A DNA stretch of 64,000 nucleotides from Castor canadensis. Lineage: Eukaryota; Chordata; Mammalia; Rodentia; Castoridae. The notes below the pieces were generated by a model. It worked only from the letters and a program-made list of their open reading frames with translations. It made no database searches and was not told the origin of the DNA. The stretch spans positions 130,457,490-130,521,489 of the forward strand of contig NC_133396.1 of assembly GCF_047511655.1 (NCBI RefSeq), read 5' to 3'. Below are positions 32,702-43,057 of this stretch, piece by piece. The translations under genes and the position numbers were made by a program. The stretch's first letter is position 1, and every line of letters begins with the position of its first letter.

Positions 32702-33412
32702 GTAGCACTTGTGTGTGTGTTTTTATTTAACTTGTGGACAAAGACTTATAGGCAGGTGCAAAAAATAAATATGTTTTTGCAACCCAGAACTCACTGTACA
32801 GTATGAGTTTTGATACATATAAGAAGGAAGATGGTGAAAAATAAAAGAAAAAAAACCCAAAACAACAAAAAAACCCAAAAGTCTTCCCCAAAACAAACAC
32901 CTTCAACAAACAAAGAGAAACAAACTCCCCTGACCAAACCTCAAAAATACCCAGTAAGAAAAGTAACATTGTTAAACTGTTTTACTAATTATTTTAATAA
33001 TAATCTGGTTTAATTGACTGTTTCTTCAGTCAATCTGTTTACTATGTTTTCACTGAAATATACAAAAAAATTAGCCAGTCTCACATAAAAATAAGGTGGG
33101 AAGAGAAGAGTATTTTAGTAGCCTTTTCAGAGAATTGTGGCTATTCTTGGGTACAACATTGACACTCAACCAGTGGGTGTTTCTTAAAAGGTGAGCTACA
33201 AAGTGCAATCGGAAACCATATGCATGAAATTTTCCAAGTCTGTTACATAAAATTCCACTGGTTTCCCCTGCACTTTGAATGGCTGTTTTACCCATGGTGA
33301 CTTTGTAACATGAATCGGTCATTTAGAAAATATGGATGCTCTCAGTAATGCATATTTTCTGAATGTTGATACATTTCATTTATTACACAATGATTTAAAA
33401 AGTCACATTCTT

Positions 33413-33520
33413 TGGACTGGGGATGTAGTTCACCAGTAGAGTGCTTGCCTAGCATTTGTAAGGCCCTGGGTTCCTTCCCTAGCACTGCAAGAAAACAACG
33501 ACAATAACAAAAATCACCAC
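33413..33520 (+). mobile_element. ID-like SINE
   Basis: 'ggactggggatgtagttcac', 'agagtgcttgcctagcattt', 'ggccctgggttccttcccta', then an A-rich tail. One of the better preserved + strand ID units. Confidence 0.85.
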
Positions 33521-34239
33521 CAATCCTATCAAAAAAGTCCACAAATCTGGGAACCTGTCTTGCTCACAATGGCAGATACTAGTTTTCTTTCCAAGATCCA
33601 AATTTTTGCTTGAAAGCTTGAAATTTAAAATTGGCAAGAGATACTCTCACCTATTTTCCTTGAAGTGACAGCCTAAATTTGGTTATTTTTGGAGAAAATA
33701 TCTCACAATACTCAGGTCTAACAACAGTCTCTCAACCAGTCACTCTTCAAGTAAAAACAACACTATGTGATGGAATACAGCTGAAGTGCTTTTACTTGGA
33801 AATAGTTTAACACTTCTTCCTGTTTCATCAAGGACATCTTAAGTAAAACTGGCCTCTCCCAAGGAGTGTTGGTGGTAAGAACACAGTGACTCCTAGCAGA
33901 GTTTGGCTCCACTGTCTTGATTCTCACTAAGGCACCAGCAGGTTTACACAGCGTTGCCTTATTACCATCAGCCCAAATGCCCACATGGTGAAAAGGCAGA
34001 TGGTACAGCCCAAGACTGTGCAGACCACGCCTCCAGAAGCTCTGCAACAGATTGCACAAGATGGTCCCTGATGGGGAGGAGATGGTGTGACTCAGGAGAA
34101 TGACACCGTTGCTCACCTTGGCTGGGAGAATTAATTTCACTCTATCTCTGCTCCAGCAGTGACCACACTGGATGCACATCTGTCTGCAATATGGTGTCCC
34201 CTGCTGGACTGCCAGGGACTGAGAGCAGGGCTCCACCTT

Positions 34240-36030
34240 GCCAATTCTCCTGCAGCTGAACCTCAGACAAGGAGAGAGGATAGGATGGAGGTAGAACTGG
34301 GGGTCTCCTCAGAAGGAGGCAAAGGAGAGGCCTCCTCTTTTCTGCACAGTGACGTGTGCAATGGCTTCGTTTTCCCTCTGCCTCTGTATGAAAAGGTTGG
34401 GACCCCATGGAGACCCTCCCCTTAGAAAGAGGTTTGGCCCAGCCTTGGAGTTTGAGAGAGGCTATCCTGACCTGGCTGGGGTCTTGAAGGAACTTCATTA
34501 TACATGCTGATCAAGGGGTACCTCCCTGAACAATCCCTTCCTAAGGCTCCTCCAACACAGTCATGGGCAGGAGTGTGAGGATAGGGTCTGGGGAAGGCCT
34601 GAGGTTTGGAGAGGGCAGGAGGAGTGGGCAGGAGAGAAGCTGGGTGATTAGCAGACACAGGCAGGGACCTTGGTCTGCATTGGTGCCTGCTTCCCCCTGG
34701 CATGCCTGGCCCGGCTTGGAGTGGGTGATCATTGTTCAGGAGCTAAGTTTAACAACAATAAAGGCCCAGCTGCTCAGCTGTTGTTTCTTTGTATGTCTGG
34801 GCACATTGTTGGAGGGGAGATAGGGTCAGGACCTATGTCAAGGGCAGCAAGTGACTGGGGCTGCTCCTCTGGTGGAGGGGACAGTTGGTATCAAAAACTT
34901 GGACAAAATGGCTTTCCAACCAGTCCATTTTCTTTGCCTTCAGCTGTGAGCTCCCTAACTTTATTTCAGGACCCCAAGGAAGGGCACAGATCCTTCCTGA
35001 GCCCAAGAGGCCACTTCCTGCCCTGTCCCTGGCTAGAAGGCACCTCTCAGTGTTGTCCACTTGTCTGCTCTGTTATTCAGTGAGCCTTTGTTGAATACCT
35101 ACTACGTGTCAGGCACTGTTGTGCGAATGAGGCTTGGTGTCAACACTTGAGTTTCTCCCAGGCTAGTAAATAAATGACTTCAATATTGTGGGAAGAGCAG
35201 GGAAAGAGTGACAAACAGGAGCTGTAGGGCCTGGAGGAGAGCTCCTAGTGCAGTCAGGGGCCTGCAGGCAGGCAGAGACTTGGAGGAGGGTGGGGGCAGG
35301 TGGGAGGGAGAGAAGGGAGCTCTGCTTTGAGCAGAGCTGGAAGAGTGAGAGGCCAGGAAGCTGAGAGGAGTGTGACGTGCTCTGGGGTTGCATCCATCCT
35401 ATTATGTGTAGTCCGAGGACTTGGTTCAGGCTGCAGGCCGTGGGGATGGAGAAGCTCCTGCAGCAGCCAGCCTGTGTGAGTGTGAGAGGATGAGGAGAGT
35501 GAAGAGGTGGGCAGGAGGCTGTGTGCATGGGTCTGGGCTGGAGTGACCGGGCAGGAGACACCGGAAAGAACATTAAGCAAGGCTGGGACTGTCCTCACTG
35601 ACTTGCTCTCCCCTCCCAGCCCTGGGACCAAGCACATCCTTCTGAAAGGGGGAAAATCATTCTGTCCCTTGCTGTCTGCTGTCTAGAAGGAGTAGTGTGA
35701 AATCAATGAGGAAACCGGAAGGCTGTATCCAGGTGCCCCCAAGGCCTGGGCAGTGATGGGGCAGGGCTGGAGTTGCATCTTCAGGCCTGGGTCAGTGTCT
35801 GGGACCCAGCAAACTTCCAGCTTTCACTTATAGATGAGTGAACAAATGAAAGATGGGGTGGTGAGTGTCTGGGGACATCCAGAATTCTTTGGGCTGGAGA
35901 GTGGTGTGGGGAGGGCAAAGGCACAGCCAGGGTAGCTAGGGGCTGGGTTATTTGTGTTCAATTCAAGGGCACAGCATAGGTCAACATTAGGCCTTTTACC
36001 CAAAGGGCTGTGTCTGCACAGAAAGGACAT
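34240..36030. other. Intergenic, mostly unique
   Basis: No supported gene. 'ttgaatacctactacgtgtc' near 35,091 followed by matching wording to about 35,420 is probably another piece of the unassigned old repeat seen at 2.33 kb. Long overlapping frames at 34.1-35.6 kb on both strands lack domains. Confidence 0.4.
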
Positions 36031-36034
36031 TGTG

Positions 36035-36475
36035 ATTCTCAAAATGTCCCTAGATAGGTGGCACCAGCATGGCCTGGGATCTTGTTAGAAATGTGCATCT
36101 CTGGACTGGCTCCAGCTTGTTCAATGAGAAACTTGGGGTTGGGGTCCAGAATCTGCATTTTAACATGTTTTAAAAAGCCCTCCCAAGCTGGACACCAGCG
36201 ACTCACACCTATAATCCTAACTACTTAGGAGGCTGAGAACAGGAGGGTCATGGTTGGAGGCCAGCTGTGCAAATATTTGTGAGATTCCATCTATAAAATA
36301 ACCAGAGCAAAATGGATTGGAGGTGTGGTTCAACTGGTAGACTGCTTGCTTTGCAAGTGCGAAGCCCTGAGTTCAAACTCCAGCCCCCCTCACCCCCAAA
36401 ACAACAGCAACAAGCCCAAAAAACTCTCCCAGAGATTCTAAGACACCACAAAGTTAAAAACCACTGGGTTAGCAT
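36035..36475 (-). mobile_element. MER5-type hAT element split by a composite SINE
   Basis: Reverse MER5 wording at 36,035-36,185 ('gatcttgttagaaatgtgca', 'ccagaatctgcattttaaca') resumes at 36,418-36,475 ('agagattctaagacacc', 'aaaaccactggg'). The intervening composite SINE carries target duplications. Confidence 0.75.
36187..36417 (+). mobile_element. Composite B1+ID dimeric SINE in MER5
   Basis: Left B1-like unit ('aatcctaactacttaggagg') and right ID unit ('ttcaactggtagactgcttg', 'ccctgagttcaaactccagc'). Flanking repeats at 36,172-36,185 and 36,418-36,431 agree at 12 of 14 positions, both differences being transitions. They are the target-site duplication. Confidence 0.85.
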
Positions 36476-36479
36476 GGCC

Positions 36480-38260
36480 TGTTCTGCACCACCCCATGAG
36501 TCTTATGAGGACAAATAGAGCATAGAGGCTCCAGTTAGGGAGAACAGAGAGTGTAGAGGCCTCAGCACTGGCCCCCTTCTCAGACTGAAGGTAGACCTGT
36601 GTACCTGAAAAGACAGGTGATGCCACATTTAGACCGAGGTGAGCCACACAGGCTGGAGAACTAGGGGAACTCAGAGAGCTTGGGGGGGTGCCCACAGAGC
36701 AGGCCTGGGAGGGAGGGCCCCTCTGGGGGTGATGACTGGTGGAGAAGTAACGCCCCTGTTCAAGAAACCTGTGGCTCAAAAGTACAGAAGTTGGAAACCA
36801 CTGAGTCTGGATTTCAATGCGGTAAATAGAATCACATGGCTAGAGTGGGGTATGGGGCAGGCTGAGAGTTGGGTAGGAGAGGCCCTGGGGCTGGAGTCAC
36901 GGGCTGAGGATACATTGGGCAGGCCAGTGGGTAGGGTGAGACAGCAGTGTGAGAGAGAGACATGCTGACCCCGTGTCCCAGTTCCTAGGCTCCCTGACTG
37001 CTGGCTCCTAGTTTGAAAAGAATTTGTTTCTAAAGGTGGGGTCCGCACCCAATTTGCTAACTCTTTCTATTTCTGTGCCACACATTCCCCCTCCCATGAC
37101 CCATGGGGGCAGCCCCAAGCCTCACCCACTTATTATGGGGATTTCTGGCCAAGCAGCCTGTTAGGCAGGGACCTTCAGAGGCCCAGCTGGCCTTGGCTCA
37201 AGGCCTGGGAGCTCAGGAGACAGAGAGAGCCTTGGGTGGGGGCAGGGTGTGTGTGTGTCATCCTTGGGTCCTCCTGTCTATGGCAGCATGGCTCGAGGGA
37301 GGAAGTAGGCAGAGGGACCCAGGAGGAGTCAGGGTGCTGTTGAGGTCTAGAGGCAGGAAATTCCAGGGAGAAGTGAGACAGCAGGTTTGGGCAGAGGGTG
37401 TGGGAAGTTGCAAAGAGTGCAGAGTGTGAGAAATGCAGATAGTAAGAAGGCTACAGGGCCCCACCCAGCCTGTGCTGGGGCCTGCTGGGACCCACTATTA
37501 GGGTGAACAGTAAGAGTAGCCATGTTAGGATCAGACCCCCTTCCCTTGCTTGCCAGAAACTCCCCACGCCAAGACTGACAAAGGGGCAGCTGTTAACCTT
37601 TATCTCCAGGTGGGCCCTAAGGACAGTTGAGCAGATGAGTGACCTAACTTATATTCCTTGCTTGCCCAGCAAAAGCATTCCTTAATGACCCACAAGAACA
37701 TTTTCCCACCCAGTGACCTTTGGGGTACTTTTCCACCAGCGTCCCCTACACCTACCCCAAGCCGTGTGTGGCAGTGGGCCCTAGCTCTCTTGCTGGAGAC
37801 CCCCTCTGCAGGCTCTCTTTCCTGAATGAAGTCTGTGCTGAGCCTATCCTTCCTTGCTTCTCTTCAGTCTAACACCCACGAGAGTCTGTCCTCACCCTCT
37901 GCATTCTGTGGGCCTCTCCTTTGCTTTCACTTACCCTGTCAGATCTCTACCACACCCAGACCTCCCTGAAGGACCTCTTCCTTTTAGTGTCTCAGTGTCA
38001 AAAATAATGGTTAAGAACCACTATTTGTTGCTATATGGCCAAACTTCTTACAAGAACCAGTAACTCAAAGCATCACTGACAATTTGTAATGTTGGAATGA
38101 ATTATATGTTGCTTTGAGGGGGGCCAAGCTGGTCACTCCAAATTCCTGGTGGAAGCCACAATGTTACCTAAAGTAAAAACCTTAGGAAATAAGCATTGAA
38201 GGGTTTATTGAACATTTGCTATGTTCCAGGCTCAGATTTTGTCATCAGGGACCTATGTGC
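36480..38260. other. Intergenic, nothing recognised
   Basis: Unique sequence. Pyrimidine-rich wording at about 37,860-37,985 may be L2 3' end but is too decayed to call. No supported gene. Confidence 0.35.
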
Positions 38261-38269
38261 CTTTTCCTT

Positions 38270-38410
38270 GCTGTGGGATGTCGGGTGAGTGGCCTGGATG
38301 TTGTGAGCCCCCATTTCCTCATTGGTGACATGGGACTGACAATAGCACCTACCTCAGAATGATAGCAAGGCTGTGATGAGAACATGCTATGAACTAAGAG
38401 CTGTTAAATA
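38270..38410 (-). repeat. MIR SINE relic
   Basis: 'agcccccatttcctcattgg' and 'caatagcacctacctcagaa' match reverse MIR. Confidence 0.6.
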
Positions 38411-38414
38411 TTTG

Positions 38415-38600
38415 TCTTGTGCCAGACACTGGCAGAGCCCTTTGTGAGGCAGGCACTAGTATTTTCCCCATTCTATGGAAGAGGAAATGGATCTCAGAAG
38501 GTCAAACTGCTCAAGTTATCCAGAGGGGCTCCTAGTGAGTGGCAGAGCTGCCTGCTTCCAGAGTTGAGTGTTGACTTGCTGTACTAGGCTGTGACTCTGC
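38415..38600 (+). repeat. MIR SINE relic
   Basis: 'cttgtgccagacactggcag', 'ttttccccattctatggaag', 'gtgagtggcagagctgcctg' match MIR in + orientation. It sits back to back with the preceding reverse MIR. Confidence 0.7.
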
Positions 38601-38604
38601 CTAG

Positions 38605-40330
38605 CACATGGTGGCAGAATTAAGGGGTGACAGCCTTTTGATTGGTTTTTTGTTCTTCCTGCTTTAGTCTCTTCAGTTCTTCCCTCCCCACCCTCCCCAT
38701 CCTCCCCATGTGGTTCATCACCACCTTGCCCTGCCCCTCTCAGGTCAACTGCAGACACCTAGTTCTGGACACAACGGGTGGGTCTGACACATGGGTGGTG
38801 GGCTTTTGCTTAGGTGTCACTGAGGCATGGCCCCTGAGCAATGGGGGAAGGCCTGCTGGCAGGGCAATGGGCTGGACCATGTCACTTGCTAATTTGGGCT
38901 CCTCTGCTTCCCAAACAACATCAGGGAAGCCAGGGACTGACAGGTGTTTGCCACTGAGGTGACAGGGACCTGACTCTACAGTTTATGGCCTTACAAGGCT
39001 TAGCTCTTCTGGCTACACATTTCCTTCCCTTGCCCTGTGGACTTTTGAGTTGTAGGAGGCCCAAGAAGTCAGTGAGACCAGAATGTGGACTTGCCCCTCC
39101 CCTCCTTCTCCTTTACCAACCTCCTCCTGACTTCCTGGACTTGCCCCTTCCCCCTGAGACCTGGCAAGACCTGGTTCTGCAGTTTTTCCTCCTGGAAATG
39201 GGTCTGTCAATTTCCAACTGAGCTGGGGAACCACAGAAGCTGTGAGTGACTCTGACCACAGAGGCCATTCTCTTGAGGGTCAGCAATCTGGCCCAAGCTG
39301 CCTCAGACTCTCCCTGGACTTTAAAAAGATGCAAAGGGAAGACCACCTGCCTTGTCTCTAGGAGGGGAGGGGGCGCCCCTTAGAAGCCAGGTCCACTCTT
39401 GGGTCACATCTTTAGAGGAAGCCAAGGTCCCCAGAAAACATGGTGAAGTTGGGTCAATTTTGGTGTATGTCTACCTTTGGATTAGGGTCTAGAAGGCCTG
39501 CACTAAGGTTAGGGATGATGATGCTGGGACTGGGAGGTGGAGTGAACTCACTGGCTCAGAGTAGAATAGCGCATGGACACAAAACTGGATGAAGCATTAG
39601 AACAAGACCAGTTTTAGCATTTTGTGTGCTATATGCAAAGTGGATTGAAAGAGGGCAAGGACCACCTCAGGAAACCAAATGAGAGTAGAGAGCAGGTAGG
39701 TGAAGGCTGTAGGAGGTTAGCCCTAGGCTCCAGGTGTGTTGTGTATATCATCCATCTCCTGCTGGTGCCAAGCAGGCCAGGCCAGGGGCCTGAATGCAGC
39801 CCACCCTGGGTGAAGTCCTCTGCCTATGGGGCTGAGTGCCATAGGAGGGAATGCTGTCTTCTGAGGTTTGCATGAATGGTATCTACTCTCCTAGGATTAA
39901 AAGCAGGGAAATGGTTATGTCAGGATTTAAAGGAGAGACAGCAGAAAAGTTAGAATTAGGCTGACACTGAAGTCAGAGACGTGTTGCTTCAGGGGCAGTG
40001 TGATGGAGGCACCTGGCTGCAAGGTAGGACACCAGACCCACTAACCATGTGGCCTTTCCTCAGAGCTTTGGTTTCCTCCTGGGCACAGATTAGACTGGAG
40101 GGTTTTCCTACTCAGACATCCTATGATCCACTCAGCTGGCTTTCAGGGAGGCCAGGCCTTAGTGGGGCTGGATTCTGGCCAAGGATTTGTGAAACTCTGT
40201 CTTAGGGTTGCTTTGCCCTGGGGACACTCAACCTGGGCTGGTTCTCACTGGCCCTGCCAAGCCCAACGATTTCTTGGCTGGCCCCGAGCACATCTGAACC
40301 ATAAAGTTAGGGGCCGGCAAGGCACTGGAG
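38605..40330. other. Intergenic, nothing recognised
   Basis: Unique, moderately GC-rich sequence with several overlapping frames under 110 codons and no recognisable domain. Confidence 0.4.
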
Positions 40331-40336
40331 ACAGTG

Positions 40337-40770
40337 TTAGTTTCTTATTGCTGCTATAACAAGTCCCTGCAAAGTCAGCGATCCAAAACCAGCCCAAGTT
40401 TATTATCTTACAGTCCTGAAGGACTAAAGTCCAAAATCAGTCTCACAGTGATGAAAGACAAGGCGCTACCAGGCCTGCTTCCCTCTGGAGGCCCAGTGAA
40501 AGAACTATTTCCTTGCCATTTCTAGCTCCTAGCAGCTGCCTGTGTTCCTTGGCTCATGGTCATTTCTCTCCTCTTTGACCTCTGCTTCCCTTGCCACGAC
40601 TCCTTCTACCAATCCTGATCTCTATGCCTCAGACTTATAAAGACTCTGTGATTAGATCGGCCCTCTCAGATAACCTGCTACCATCCTCCCTTCAATTTAA
40701 TCATATCTGCAACATCCCTTTGCCATTCAAGGTACCATGTTCACATTTTCATTAGGATATGGGCGACCAT
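40337..40770 (-). mobile_element. MLT1-like (ERVL-MaLR) LTR fossil
   Basis: Reverse LTR phrases: 'gtttcttattgctgctataa', 'agtttattatcttacagtcc', 'aatttaatcatatctgcaac'. Near full length, ancient, broken. Confidence 0.75.
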
Positions 40771-40774
40771 TATC

Positions 40775-42110
40775 CAGCTGACCACAGGGATCTCTGCCTG
40801 GGGATCTGCCAGGGCCATGAGCACTGTTTCTGGCTCCATGTCTGGCAAGAGTCCTCCCCAGCATCTGTGCCAGACATAACCTCATAGCTCCAGGACAGCT
40901 GTTTCTGCTCTGCAGGCAGAATGGGAAATAGGTGACATGGCCCCTGGACACATGTGCAGTGAGAGAGGGTGTCCTTTTCTGTAAGCAAGGAGGACAGAAG
41001 AAAGACTGCAGAGGGCAGTGATCAGGGTGGCAGATCAGACATTCAGCAGTGGCTCCTTAATTGGATGGGGGCAGCCTCCTGCCAGAGATCACAGGCCTGT
41101 AGGAGGGCTCTGAAGGCCTCTGCGCCCACTACATAGGTGCAGGTAGGGCGAGAAGACTGGGTCAGGTACAAGGATGACAGGACACAACAGTCTTTGTTTT
41201 GAATGACACCTCTGAGCCACAGCAGGAGAGAGAGCCTAGGGAAGTTGGTGTACCTGAGGGAAAAACCATTGCTTCCCTCCATACATGAATTGGAGCCAGG
41301 GGTCAGGGTGGACCCAAAAGTGGAGAGCTGGATGCGGGAGAGCAGATGGTGTGGAGGGATGGTGGGAATGGAGTCGGGACACTGGGACACAGGACAAGGG
41401 ATCTTGCTCTCTGTGCAATAGTTTCTGCAGATGAATAACCGACCCAGACCCTTGGATTCCAGGATCATGTGGGTTCTGCAGATGGAAGGGTCCCGGGATG
41501 GATTGCATGTAACACATCCTGCTGTGAACATCAGGTCACCTAATTTTTAAACTCGTCTTGTCCCTCTTTTGCACTTCTATTTGTCACTCTGTTCTCTCTT
41601 TCTTTTCAAAAAGCAGGATTAATTCATACACACAATTCACTTTTGGTGTATATTAAAGTCTCAAGGAAATTATTGTATAAATGACAAACATAAAAAGTCA
41701 AGGATGAGTCAGTAGACTCATCTCCCAAGACCCAAGAGTCCTCCTCTGACCCCAGCTGCCCCTGGGGCTGTGGGTGGTGCTATCTTTGTTTTCCACCCAA
41801 CCCCTCCACTTGGAATCCTATGCCCCAACTCCATAGTTGCCTGGACCTTGTCCTTTCTCCTAGCATGAAGGCTTCCCAAAGTTGACCTGACTAAAACGGG
41901 ATTGGAGCCACCTCTGCTAGGTAGCAGAATGTCAGTGTCCACATGGCCTTTGCCCTTCTGTGGACACTGAGGAGTGCATCTCCTTAGGACTCCCCTGCCT
42001 ACCTCCCCAGTGGGGAGCGTGGTGAGAGCTGCCTTGCCTCCTACTGTTTACACGCCTCTCTCTGGCCTCCCAGAGAGGTCAGTGTCCTGCCTGCCCTGCC
42101 CCAGCCTGGG
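40775..42110. other. Intergenic, nothing recognised
   Basis: Unique sequence upstream of the TNNI1 enhancer. The longest frame (41,043-41,531, minus) has no recognisable domain. Confidence 0.4.
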
Positions 42111-42119
42111 ATCCTGGCC

Positions 42120-42245
42120 CATGACATGACCGACTATAATAGCCCCGGGATTAACATAGCAGGCATTGTCTTTCCCTGACTATAGAGTGGGTATTATGTG
42201 TCCATCAACAGTCCTAAAAATACCCAGCAAACAGGTGCAAACCCA
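42120..42245 (+). promoter_or_regulatory. TNNI1: TNNI1 slow upstream enhancer (SURE/USE-like)
   Basis: Muscle motifs cluster as in the known slow-fibre enhancer of TNNI1. They are an MEF2-type CTATAATAG (42,134-42,142), a bicoid-like GGGATTAACAT (42,147-42,157; the GTF2IRD1/MusTRD1-type site), a CAGG motif (42,160-42,163), a reversed CACC-like TACCCACTC (42,185-42,193), a second MEF2-type CTAAAAATAC (42,214-42,223) and an E-box CAGGTG (42,232-42,237). The cluster lies about 0.74-0.84 kb upstream of the inferred start site. That is close to the distance I recall for the rat enhancer. It is expected to drive slow-fibre-restricted, activity-dependent expression. Confidence 0.75.
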
Positions 42246-42934
42246 GCCTCCTGGAGTCGACTAGCTTCTGGTTAGTGATAAAGATTAGGTGGGGAGAGGT
42301 GAGCCAGTCTCCCTGAGTTCTGGGCATGGGATGTAAGGTGCCGTTGGGAACCTGGCGTGTGGGGGGCCCCCTGGAGGGGGTGCAGAGTATCTGGATGAGT
42401 GTTCCATGAGCGTAAGGTGGCCTTGCTGCCACTGCTGTTCAGCTTGCCATAGAATCATATCTTGGGGTCCCTGGATCCCCTTCTCCCCAACCCCACAAGC
42501 ATCTTCCTATCTCGTGTACACTGAGGTCATAAATAATCCTTGAAAGTCGTTTCTTCAGCCCTCTGAGGCTTTTGAAGCCTGGGCTGGAAGCTTGGTTTCT
42601 GCATTTCCTTGTAAGACAGGAAAGGTCAGCTTGATAGCTCCCTTACCCCAGTCCTTGTCCGCTCCTCCAGACCTCCCAGTGCCCCTCCTGGTCCCTCATT
42701 CTCCTTCCTAGTCCCATCTCTGCTCAGTCCCCACATCCGGTCTGGCTCTTCACTCTCCCTTTCCCCCAGGCAGAGTTGGTTTTCCTCAGTTGGTGGCCTC
42801 TGTGTGCACAGTGCTTGTGTGTACTCCTGAGGTACATCCACTGGTCTTTTAGCCCGTGTGCCCATCGTGTGCATGGCAGTGTGCAGCTACCCTGTGAGGT
42901 GTGTGTAGTGGGAGGGCGTGAGGAGGAGGGGCAG

Positions 42935-42975
42935 TGGGGCTGTTCTATTTTTACTGGCCAGTTGCCGTTGGCCAC
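42935..42975 (+). promoter_or_regulatory. TNNI1: TNNI1 core promoter with MEF2/TATA-like box
   Basis: CTATTTTTAC at 42,944-42,953 fits an MEF2 site and can serve as a weak TATA box. A start site about 25-30 bp downstream (near 42,975) would give a first exon of about 80 nt ending at the donor at 43,057/43,058. The start site is inferred, not observed. Confidence 0.5.
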
Positions 42976-43057
42976 AGTTTTCATAGCCTGCCCTCAGTGC
43001 TGTCCCTCCACTGTCTGCAGTCTGCTGCGAGGCTCAGGCTCCACAGGACTGAACAAG
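42975..43057 (+). other. TNNI1: TNNI1 noncoding exon 1 (inferred)
   Basis: The exon ends GGACTGAACAAG|GTAAGTG, a consensus donor with the intron starting at 43,058. The 5' end is estimated from the MEF2/TATA-like box. There is no start codon context here. A further noncoding exon within the following 3-kb intron cannot be excluded. Confidence 0.55.

Larger units (their letters stand above)
32294..33860. mobile_element. Probable hAT-type DNA transposon relic, family uncertain
   Basis: It starts with hAT-like wording 'cagcagttctcaatgttttg' (32,299). The AT-rich interior 'tagaaattaaaactgagaat' and later phrases ('gtagccttttcagagaattg', 'agctgaagtgcttttacttg') match, from memory, a widespread old mammalian element. 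I cannot name it with certainty. It is interrupted by a B1 at 32,582-32,701 and an ID SINE at 33,413-33,520. The right boundary is uncertain. Confidence 0.4.
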
